Assembly: GCA_934293835.1 (NCBI GenBank) | Contig: CAKQZO010000022.1 | Location: forward strand, 1-16,848 | DNA: 16,848 nucleotides | Reading direction: 5' to 3' | From: an uncultured Lacticaseibacillus sp. | GTDB taxonomy: Bacteria > Bacillota > Bacilli > Lactobacillales > Lactobacillaceae | Part shown: positions 7,471 to 14,051 of the stretch, piece by piece | Numbering within the stretch: the first letter of the stretch is position 1 | How the letters are laid out: every line of letters starts with the position of its first letter | Notes under the pieces: model-generated | What the model was told of the DNA's origin: nothing | Seen by the model: only the letters and a program-made list of their open reading frames with translations | Database searches by the model: none | Translations under genes and position numbers: made by a program

Positions 7471-8112
7471 ATGGAATTTTATGGACAGCCGATATTCAGA
7501 TTGTCAGCCTTAGCGGATCCAGCTGTTGGTTATGAGCTCAAGCTGTATCAACAGCCTAGCCGACGAGAGATGTTATCAGTCGAGCAACTGGAACGTGTAT
7601 TGGTCGCGGCTCATAGACAGGTGCCAGACAAGGTCAGTGTGATCTCATTTGATCTGGCGTATGAACAGCTCGTTGATTTGAGATGTCAGGCCATGCTCAC
7701 CAAGTTCCAGCGTCAATCATCGGTTCAGTTGATACCGGAGCTTATCGAAGGCCATAGTTCACCGATCAGAGGGTTAGCGGTCGTTAAGGCGACTGGGGCG
7801 CTTTTTGATGCAGGTATGGTGGTGTGGATCGATAATGTGGGTGCAGGGGATCGGCTCCCAGGCTTGGTCGAGGCACTCACACCGTATGTGGCAGGCTATA
7901 GATTTAGCCTGCAAGGCGCGGCGGGCTTCGGGCGCGACGATGATTTGATGGATCGTTTTAGTTTTTGGCAGAATAAGGCGGAGGCCGCGCATAAACAGTT
8001 TGATGTGACTGACGTTGAATCATTGGATGACGTCATCTATCTACAGGAGCGGCAGGCATGTGAACTCATCCAAGGGCCGTACTTTAGTCATGCGGTGTCG
8101 ATGAAGATGTAG
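7471..8112 (+). CDS. Degenerate EAL-domain protein, probably non-catalytic
   Basis: The 213-residue product is almost entirely one EAL domain: it opens with MEFYGQPIFRL and GYELKLYQ, and ends with CELIQGPYFS, the counterparts of the family's QPI, YEALLR and QGYYFS. Several catalytic signatures are altered. The EAL triplet reads E22-L-K, the DDFGTG loop reads DNVGAG (from D121), the expected asparagine strand reads SFDL, the KID lysine is absent (YRFSL) and AEGVE reads VTDVE; Q201 is kept. EAL enzymes hydrolyse cyclic di-GMP; this one looks unable to, and may bind the nucleotide or a protein partner instead. Start 7471 is chosen for a perfect AGGAGG six bases upstream; an in-frame ATG at 7435 lacks a ribosome site. 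No membrane segment is seen. Confidence 0.72.
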   Translation: MEFYGQPIFRLSALADPAVGYELKLYQQPSRREMLSVEQLERVLVAAHRQVPDKVSVISFDLAYEQLVDLRCQAMLTKFQRQSSVQLIPELIEGHSSPIRGLAVVKATGALFDAGMVVWIDNVGAGDRLPGLVEALTPYVAGYRFSLQGAAGFGRDDDLMDRFSFWQNKAEAAHKQFDVTDVESLDDVIYLQERQACELIQGPYFSHAVSMKM

Positions 8113-8174
8113 TCGATGCAGAAAAAGGTCAATATGTTGTGGTGGAAATAAGTATTGGTGAGTAGCGTATTATT

Positions 8175-8187
8175 TCCTTTGAAAGGA
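8175..8187. repeat. Short palindrome in the EAL-LysM spacer
   Basis: TCCTTT and AAAGGA flank a single G. It lies about 80 bases before the LysM gene. It could be an operator, but nothing ties it to a regulator. The rest of the 155-base spacer holds only a weak GCG..CGC hairpin followed by TTTT near 8213-8232. Confidence 0.25.
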
Positions 8188-8267
8188 CATGCTGTTTGAA
8201 GCAGGGATGACTGCGCTAAGGTTAACGCTTTTGGGTTCGCATAGTCAAAAATACGGGGTGGGTTGAT

Positions 8268-9002
8268 ATGAGGAGAATGGATCGACGACACAAGCATACA
8301 AGTAGACGACGATATTTACTAATTCTGGGTATTCTTACAGTGATTATTATTGTTATTTTTGTATCAGTCAAAACAATTCGAGAAAATCAGAAAGCAAAAC
8401 AGTCTTCAAGTGTTTCAGTATCGGCAGAAGTGTCAGACTCGTCAATTTCTGCGCTTCGAGAAAGTACAAGTTCGTTCGTAGAGGCTCAACAGGAATCTAG
8501 TTCATCAACAGTGAGTCACAGTGCTGAAATTAATCAGCTCGACCTCACTACGGATCAAGTGGTTGCGTGGGCCAAAGCGTATCATGTGATGATGATTACG
8601 TGGGGAGAGGATCAGGCAATGCGAATAGCGAATAGTGTTTACACTGAATCATCATCAGATGGATATGCTGTTGTGACTGCGAAGACAACTGATATTGTGA
8701 ATGGAAATAAGGATGTGGAAATTTATCAGTATCGAGTGAATGCACAGGGAAACTTGGAAGCTGATACTAGCGTAGATGCATACGGACATGCGACATGGGA
8801 AGTCGTTTCCGGTGTCTACTTCACGGATATGATGAATCCGCCGTCCCAAGCGATTAGTTATACAGTTAAACAGGGAGATACGTTGAAATTAATAGCTGCA
8901 AGCCAGGGACTGCAGGAGGGAACTATACTTACCTATAATCACGTTATGGCAGCAGCGCAATTGAGGCTTACACCGGGAAGCAAAATTCAGTTGCCTGATT
9001 GA
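8268..9002 (+). CDS. Membrane-anchored LysM-domain protein
   Basis: The protein has 244 residues. A basic N-terminus (MRRMDRRHKHTSRRR) precedes one membrane helix (about 16-35) without an obvious cleavage site, so it probably stays anchored with its body outside. A Ser-rich linker (about 42-85) follows. Next is a domain of about 105 residues (LTTDQVVAWAKAYHVMM through WEVVSGVYF) that I cannot assign, but which resembles lipoprotein-like domains found in lactobacilli. A C-terminal LysM (about 196-244: YTVKQGDTLKLIAASQGL, ending PGSKIQLPD) should bind peptidoglycan. GGGGTGGG lies about 6 bases before the ATG. Role is probably at the cell wall; precise function unknown. Confidence 0.75.
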   Translation: MRRMDRRHKHTSRRRYLLILGILTVIIIVIFVSVKTIRENQKAKQSSSVSVSAEVSDSSISALRESTSSFVEAQQESSSSTVSHSAEINQLDLTTDQVVAWAKAYHVMMITWGEDQAMRIANSVYTESSSDGYAVVTAKTTDIVNGNKDVEIYQYRVNAQGNLEADTSVDAYGHATWEVVSGVYFTDMMNPPSQAISYTVKQGDTLKLIAASQGLQEGTILTYNHVMAAAQLRLTPGSKIQLPD

Positions 9003-9149
9003 AGGCGGACAAGAGACACAAAACTGTCGTGTAGGGATTAGTTTTAAGATAATTCACAGAGGTATATTAGCGCGAGTATTTGTCGGAAGTTGTATGGATT
9101 ACGTAGCGACGGGAAAATTTCGTGATAGATGATTAGCACTATCAATATA

Positions 9150-9180
9150 TTGAAAACGCCGTCTAAATATAGCGTATAAT
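9150..9180 (+). promoter_or_regulatory. Promoter of the small PH-like gene
   Basis: A perfect TATAAT (9175-9180) is preceded by TTGAAA (9150-9155) at 19-bp spacing. It lies about 40 bases before the start codon of the short gene at 9219. The -10 is convincing, the spacing long. Confidence 0.55.
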
Positions 9181-9218
9181 ATGAGCAGCTGTAAGCATAA
9201 TGGAGAGGAAGTGCAAGA

Positions 9219-9452
9219 ATGGGCAAAGGTTATCAGTTGCAACCTAATGAGAATGTCTTGATGCGCACTAAAGAATTTCGAGTAAATGGGTATTCTACAC
9301 AACTTGAAGAAGTCATTTTAACTACAAAAAATCTAGTCATTGAATGGCATGGCAAAAAGCGTGGTGATGGTACTGGCGCCACATTGGCAGATATTGGTAG
9401 TACCTTGAAAGAAGCTTACACATTAGGTGTCAAGGGCGGTTTTGAAATGTAG
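9219..9452 (+). CDS. Short hypothetical protein resembling the start of a bacterial PH domain
   Basis: A 77-residue product with its own promoter and a GGAGAGG ribosome site 10 bases before the ATG. The first 45 residues (LQPNENVLMRTKEF, then LEEVILTTKNLVIEWHGKK) follow the strand pattern of bacterial PH-like proteins of Firmicutes, in which 'L.P.E.VL' and 'DELILTN.NLV' strands open the fold. Those proteins are usually about twice this length, and the last 30 residues (ATLADIGSTLKEAYTLGVKGGFEM) do not continue the domain. It may be a truncated relic or a short stand-alone protein. No signal peptide or membrane segment is visible. Confidence 0.5.
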   Translation: MGKGYQLQPNENVLMRTKEFRVNGYSTQLEEVILTTKNLVIEWHGKKRGDGTGATLADIGSTLKEAYTLGVKGGFEM

Positions 9453-9484
9453 TTTCTTACATTTTATGACTGACATCGACATGC

Positions 9485-9545
9485 TTAAAAATAGCGGCGA
9501 ATAATTCCGGCGGTCCGCAGGCCATTACTGGAATTATTCGCCGCT
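9485..9545 (-). terminator. Intrinsic terminator of the arginine operon
   Basis: A perfect 16-bp stem pairs 9493-9508 with 9530-9545 around a 21-base loop. On the minus strand it is followed by ATTTTTAAGC, the T-run of an intrinsic terminator, so it ends the leftward arginine genes about 90 bases beyond the arcA stop. The plus strand has no T-run after the stem, but the hairpin may also slow transcripts coming from 9219. Confidence 0.8.
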
Positions 9546-9634
9546 TTCGGCTTGTATGCTACTGATACTATCCGACGGGCGACAACAACCAACCATTGTT
9601 GGTCGCAGCCGCCTCAAAGGAATGTCCTCAACCT

Positions 9635-10888
9635 CTAATAGTCAACCGAATCGCGCAGGATTGGGCAGGTCATACAGTGCCCACCGCCTCGGCCCCGACC
9701 AAGTTCGGCACTGGTGACCGTGACAACCTCAATTCCTGCTTTTCTAAGAGCGGTATTGATCTGTGTATTTCTATCATAGGCAATCACAACACCGGGACGC
9801 AGTGCAACGACATTATTGCCACTATCCCATTGCTGTCTTTCGCTAATGTACATACTCCCCGTCGTTTCAATAACGTGAAACTTCTTTAGGCTGAGTGCGG
9901 ACGCAACGACTTGTAAGAATGGTTCCTTTTCTTCAACTACCCGCACCTTGCCAACGTTATCGTCAGGATAAACGGAAAAAGTGTGTAGGTTATCAACAAT
10001 CGCAGGATAAGTTGTAACAATATCTCGATCCGCGAAAGTAAAAACTGTATCCAGATGCATTGCCGCGCGTAATTTTGGCATTCCTGCTACAATGACCCGA
10101 CTTGCAGCACCCGATTCAAACAAAGAACGTGCAAGCTGAGTGATTGCTTGTCGGGAAGTCCGCTCGCTCATTCCTACCAGCACAACACCATTGCCAATCG
10201 GCATGACGTCGCCACCTTCGAGCGTTGCTTGACCCCATGATAACTCAGGGTCTCCCCACCAGACATTGATCTTGGCGTTCGCAAAATTTGGATGGAAGCC
10301 ATAGATGGCTTTCATCAACATCGTTTCATCGTGTCGCGCAGGCCAATATAGAGAGTTATAGGTCATCCCATTGTATATCCAACAAGTTGTATCACGCGTG
10401 TACAGTGTATTCGGCAATGGTGGCATAAGATACTCATTGACTCCGGTTGACTCTCTAGCTAACGAGATATAGTCAGTCCGATACTCCTTAGGAAGCTCTT
10501 TGGTGGAAAGCCCTCCAATCAGATACTCAGCAAGCATTTTGCTGTCTAATCCTTCTAGAAAAGCACGAGTTCCTTCAATCAGACCGAGGCCCACTTCATT
10601 AGCCGTTATCTTTCGGTCCAAGATCCATTTTTTAGCCTCTGGATTTTCAAGGATTTCTGCTAACAAATTGTGTAATTCTAATACCTCAACACCATTAGTC
10701 TCCATCTTAGTTACGAAATCAAAATGATCTCGCTTTGCATTCTGAACCCATGGCAAGTCGTCAAACAATAAATCGTGAATGTTAGAAGGCGTGAGGCGCT
10801 CATGCGCAAGCCCCGGACGGCAAACCAGCACTTTACGCAGGCGACCCACTTCAGAATAAACACCGAATTGATTGTTAGTATGCTCCAT
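9635..10888 (-). CDS. arcA: Arginine deiminase
   Basis: Cytoplasmic enzyme converting L-arginine to citrulline and ammonia (EC 3.5.3.6), first step of the arginine deiminase pathway and a source of acid resistance. The product has 417 residues, the family's usual size. The active-site signatures are all present: YTRDTTC, LEGGDV, AMHLDT and the C-terminal GGGHCMTCP whose first cysteine, C405, is the nucleophile. The start at 10888 is fixed by AAGGAGGAG just upstream; earlier in-frame codons would reach into the transporter gene. It lies 13 bases after the antiporter stop and is surely co-transcribed with it. No arcB or arcC is present downstream, where a terminator follows. Confidence 0.96.
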   Translation of the reverse strand: MEHTNNQFGVYSEVGRLRKVLVCRPGLAHERLTPSNIHDLLFDDLPWVQNAKRDHFDFVTKMETNGVEVLELHNLLAEILENPEAKKWILDRKITANEVGLGLIEGTRAFLEGLDSKMLAEYLIGGLSTKELPKEYRTDYISLARESTGVNEYLMPPLPNTLYTRDTTCWIYNGMTYNSLYWPARHDETMLMKAIYGFHPNFANAKINVWWGDPELSWGQATLEGGDVMPIGNGVVLVGMSERTSRQAITQLARSLFESGAASRVIVAGMPKLRAAMHLDTVFTFADRDIVTTYPAIVDNLHTFSVYPDDNVGKVRVVEEKEPFLQVVASALSLKKFHVIETTGSMYISERQQWDSGNNVVALRPGVVIAYDRNTQINTALRKAGIEVVTVTSAELGRGRGGGHCMTCPILRDSVDY

Positions 10889-10901
10889 TTTAATCTCCTC
10901 C

Positions 10902-12344
10902 TTAGATTGAAATCCAGCCAGCAGCCAGTCCAAATACTGCGGCTACGGCGCCAATAATCAATACCGCAAGAATCACCTTTTCATAATTCTTGAATAGGAC
11001 TTCCTGCTGTTCTCGCCTTGTTCGTATATACAAGATTGTTGCCGGTGCAAGTAACAAACATGCAAGTAACATGAACCGAGTGCCCGCTACATATAGTGAG
11101 AACGCTGTATATATGGCAGCAATAACGGCTGTGAGCATTTCTATTCCTCTTTTGTGAGGCGTAACAGTTTCATATCCGTCTCGCTGTACAGCAATCTTGA
11201 ACGCGTACAAGGCCGTCAAGAAAAAGGGTAGCAGCGCCAAGGTGCTGGTCAGATCTAGGGCAAAATCGAGAGCTCCTTCCGAAGCATAAGTTGCCAACAG
11301 AATCAATTGAGTCAAGCCTGCCGACAACAGTAACGCATTCTTGGGCACTCCCTTACTAGTTTCCTTCCCAATAAATTTTGGCATGTCGCGATTCTTGGCA
11401 GCTGCGAATAATACTTCCGCGGACATCAGCGTCCACGCCAGATATGCGCCCAATACGGAAATTACCAGACCAACGCTGATTAAAATACCGCCCCAAGAAC
11501 CGACAACCTGTTCCATGATTCCGGCAAGTGAAGGCTGGCGCAAATGTGCCATTTCTGAGCGAGGAAGTACGCCATAAGACAACATCGTTACCAACATTAA
11601 GAGGGACAAAACTGACAAGAATCCCAGTACGGTGGAACGGCCCACATCTTTTCGCGTCTTAGCATATCGCGAGTAGATACTTGCTCCCTCAATTCCGAGA
11701 AAGACAAAGACGGTCACCAGCATTGCAGCACTCAGTTGAGAAAATAGCGTTTCACCACTGTTTGTGGCGGAACCCATCAAGTTGCTAACAAAAATGTCAG
11801 GTTGAAAAGCAAATATGGAAACCAGTAAGAAGACTACAATTGGTACCAGTTTGGCGACGGTGGCGATGGCGTTGATAGTTGTCGCTTGCTGAACACCACG
11901 TAGGATCAGCAAGACAAACGCCCAAATCAAAATAGACGAAAGCCCGACTGACAGTAAAGTATCGCCTTCACCCAATGAGGGGAACACAGTCCCGAGTGTA
12001 GACTTTATTAAAACAAGATAAGTCACGTTGCCAGCACACGCACTTGCCCAGAAGCCAATGGCTGCAATAAAACCCATGTAGTCACCGAACCCCGCCTTGG
12101 CGTATGCAAACACCCCTGCATCGAGCGATGGCTTACGCACGGCTAGAGCCTGAAAAACAAACGCAAGCATCAGCATCCCAGTCCCGGCAATCCCCCAAGT
12201 CAGGAGCGCACCCCAAACACCTGTGGCTTCAGCGAATCTCCGGGGCAACATGAATATCCCGGCGCCAATCATCGAACCTATGACCATTGCTGTTAGGGCT
12301 GGAAATCCGAGTTTGCGAGTTTGACCCGTCTCGGTTTCGTTCAT
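10902..12344 (-). CDS. arcD: Arginine/ornithine antiporter, APC superfamily
   Basis: A 480-residue integral membrane protein with about 12 hydrophobic segments. The N-terminus ([22 protein letters not shown]) carries the APC-family GSxIGAGIF substrate motif in the first helix, and the region through [19 protein letters not shown] follows basic amino acid antiporters of the ArcD type closely. In the usual pathway it imports arginine in exchange for ornithine; lacking neighbouring arcB, exchange for citrulline is a possibility here. The start at 12344 follows AAAGGAGGTT by 6 bases. It is the first gene of a two-gene leftward operon with arcA. Family and substrate class are strong from sequence and neighbour; the exact counter-substrate is inferred. 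Confidence 0.87.
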   Translation of the reverse strand: MNETETGQTRKLGFPALTAMVIGSMIGAGIFMLPRRFAEATGVWGALLTWGIAGTGMLMLAFVFQALAVRKPSLDAGVFAYAKAGFGDYMGFIAAIGFWASACAGNVTYLVLIKSTLGTVFPSLGEGDTLLSVGLSSILIWAFVLLILRGVQQATTINAIATVAKLVPIVVFLLVSIFAFQPDIFVSNLMGSATNSGETLFSQLSAAMLVTVFVFLGIEGASIYSRYAKTRKDVGRSTVLGFLSVLSLLMLVTMLSYGVLPRSEMAHLRQPSLAGIMEQVVGSWGGILISVGLVISVLGAYLAWTLMSAEVLFAAAKNRDMPKFIGKETSKGVPKNALLLSAGLTQLILLATYASEGALDFALDLTSTLALLPFFLTALYAFKIAVQRDGYETVTPHKRGIEMLTAVIAAIYTAFSLYVAGTRFMLLACLLLAPATILYIRTRREQQEVLFKNYEKVILAVLIIGAVAAVFGLAAGWISI

Positions 12345-12405
12345 GACAATAACCTCCTTTGAATTTTACAGTTTCATGAAAACCTCTAATCGTTAGTTTT
12401 GTAGA

Positions 12406-12423
12406 GATGCTCCGTCAAGCATC
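12406..12423. promoter_or_regulatory. Inverted repeat in the arginine-operon leader
   Basis: GATGCT and AGCATC flank CCGTCA about 62 bases upstream of the antiporter start. On the minus strand a -35-like TTGACG lies between the arms, but the matching -10 (TAACGA, 17-bp spacing) is poor; an alternative TATAGT follows TG near 12450. It may be an operator or an mRNA hairpin. I see no convincing cre site or ArgR box. Confidence 0.3.
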
Positions 12424-12594
12424 ACAGATATATCCTAATTTCACTATACATTGTTGACCCCTTTGAGCACCACAAAAAGGCATTGCGAACTACTGAAAGG
12501 CTTGGAGAATTTGAAATATGCTACCAATTGGTCATGAAGAAGCAAAAACAATAAGGCTCAAGCAACAGTTGCAACAACGAGGTTCGACTTTATA

Positions 12595-12658
12595 TTTTTG
12601 AATTAGGACAAGGAAACACGTCCTTAAAAGAACGTGTTTCCTTGTCCTAATTCAAAAA
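12595..12658. repeat. 64-base perfect palindromic repeat (copy 1)
   Basis: Two perfectly complementary 27-base arms (12595-12621 and 12632-12658) surround a 10-base loop. T bases start it and A bases end it, the reverse of an intrinsic terminator. A related copy, with the loop in the opposite orientation, lies at 16669-16722. Together they enclose the protease-ATPase pair. It resembles a dispersed palindromic (REP- or MITE-like) element rather than a gene signal. Confidence 0.8.
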
Positions 12659-12809
12659 TCGCCGACTTCACAAATGGCAAAATCCCCAGAACGAGACTCT
12701 AACGCCTTGCTGGCCCTCCACAGCCGGACTTGACGCTCATCATTTCAGCTTTCCGTTCCGGTGCGACTCACGCCTTTTACCAATGGCTTAACCTGATCAA
12801 ACGCGAGAC
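12659..12809. other. Non-coding spacer before the protease promoter
   Basis: About 150 bases between the palindrome and the protease promoter. I see no credible gene, only very short open frames, and no strong repeat. Base composition is already richer in G and C than the arginine side. Confidence 0.4.
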
Positions 12810-12839
12810 GTGACATTTGTCTAGCCGTCTTGTTATAGT
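12810..12839 (+). promoter_or_regulatory. Extended -10 promoter of the protease-ATPase operon
   Basis: TGTTATAGT at 12831-12839 is an extended -10 (TG, one base, TATAGT), with GTGACA (12810-12815) as -35 at 18-bp spacing. It lies 35 bases before the protease start codon, allowing a short leader with a GGCGG ribosome site. Confidence 0.6.
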
Positions 12840-12873
12840 TAAGTTACAGACAAACGAAGGCGGTGTATAAATT

Positions 12874-14031
12874 ATGAAGAAACGACTCCTGAAGTGGCGC
12901 CGCCCCGTTCTCCTCGCAATGGCCGGAATCCTGCTGGCCATTGCTGCTGGGTTCGGTGGCGCCTGGTTCTACCACAAAACCATTCTGGAACCCCAAATTG
13001 CCGTGGCAGACAGTACCACGGCCACAGGACCAAGCACGCCAGTTTCGGCCACAGACGCAGCCTCGCACGCCTACGCCACAATCAGCCCCGCAGTGGTCAC
13101 GGTCGTCAATCACGCCCAGACCAGTGCCGGCATCTCTCCTGATTTCGACTCGGACTCAGTGAGCGGTGAAGGCTCTGGCGTGATCTACAAGCGTGCGGAT
13201 GATACCTATTTCATCGTGACCAACGAGCACGTGATCACCGACGCTACGGCGATTGAAGTCCTTTTGAATGACGGCACCACTCTCACAGCCACACTGGTCG
13301 GTGATGATCCGCTAACCGACCTGGCCGTTCTGAAAATTACCAGCGAGAAGCGTCTGACCACCGCCCACTTCGCTAAGTCCTCAGCCCTGGCGACCGGTCA
13401 GGCGGTGCTGGCAGTCGGCTCCCCACTCGGCCGCGCCTTCGCCGCCAGCGCCACCAAAGGCGTGATCTCAGCCACTGAGCGCCAAATGACACTACCTGTG
13501 GGAACGACTGGCAAAGAGATCCAGGCGACGGTCCTCCAAACCGACGCCGCAATCAACAGTGGAAACTCAGGCGGGCCGCTGGTCGATATGGCCGGTCACA
13601 TCGTGGGAATCAATTCAATGAAGCTGTCCGGCACCTCCGGAAGTGGTGCCGCGATCGAAGGCATGAGTTTTGCCATTCCCAGTGCGACCGTAACCGAGAT
13701 CGCCGACCAGCTTGAGGAAACCGGCAAGATCGACCGGCCCACGTTGGCCGCTACCGTCGTTGACCTCAACCGGATCAGCAAGACGCAGCAGCGCTCAATC
13801 CTGAAACTGCCGACCAACGTGAACGCCGGGGTGATACTGGTGGACATTGGTGACACGACAAAGCTCAAGCTGCACGATGTGATCGTCAGCCTGGATGGCG
13901 AACCGGTCAGCTCAGCCGCCAACTTTTTCACCCGCCTTTACGCCAAGCAGCCTGGTGCCACCGCGGTCCTGACCGTTTATCGCGACGGTAAAGAGGTGAC
14001 CTTTACCGAAACCCTCGGGACCAGCGCCTAA
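12874..14031 (+). CDS. htrA: HtrA/DegP-type membrane-anchored serine protease
   Basis: Envelope quality-control protease (S1C family) that degrades misfolded or damaged surface and secreted proteins. The 385 residues comprise a basic start and one uncleaved membrane helix (about 13-33), a Ser/Thr-rich linker, a trypsin-like domain (about 65-280) and one PDZ domain (about 287-380). The triad is clear: H119 (VTNEHVI), D149 (LTDLAVL) and S232 in SGNSGGPL. Length and layout fit Gram-positive HtrA with a single PDZ. The ATG at 12874 has a modest ribosome site (AAGGCGGTG) about 9 bases upstream. It is followed after 20 bases by a P-type ATPase gene, evidently the same transcript. Codons are strikingly rich in third-position G/C compared with the arginine genes. 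Confidence 0.93.
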   Translation: MKKRLLKWRRPVLLAMAGILLAIAAGFGGAWFYHKTILEPQIAVADSTTATGPSTPVSATDAASHAYATISPAVVTVVNHAQTSAGISPDFDSDSVSGEGSGVIYKRADDTYFIVTNEHVITDATAIEVLLNDGTTLTATLVGDDPLTDLAVLKITSEKRLTTAHFAKSSALATGQAVLAVGSPLGRAFAASATKGVISATERQMTLPVGTTGKEIQATVLQTDAAINSGNSGGPLVDMAGHIVGINSMKLSGTSGSGAAIEGMSFAIPSATVTEIADQLEETGKIDRPTLAATVVDLNRISKTQQRSILKLPTNVNAGVILVDIGDTTKLKLHDVIVSLDGEPVSSAANFFTRLYAKQPGATAVLTVYRDGKEVTFTETLGTSA

Positions 14032-14051
14032 TTCAATGAGGAGAACAGCCT

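Noticed and set aside
12345..12480. cre or ArgR boxes upstream of the arginine operon
   Set aside because: No stretch matched either consensus well enough to report; only a short inverted repeat stands out.
12518..12601. 27-codon open frame ending in the left palindromic repeat
   Set aside because: Very short, with only a distant GGAG. It might be a remnant interrupted by the repeat, but nothing supports a function.
12595..12658. The long palindrome as an intrinsic terminator
   Set aside because: The T-run precedes and the A-run follows the stem on both strands, opposite to what a terminator needs, and no gene ends next to it.
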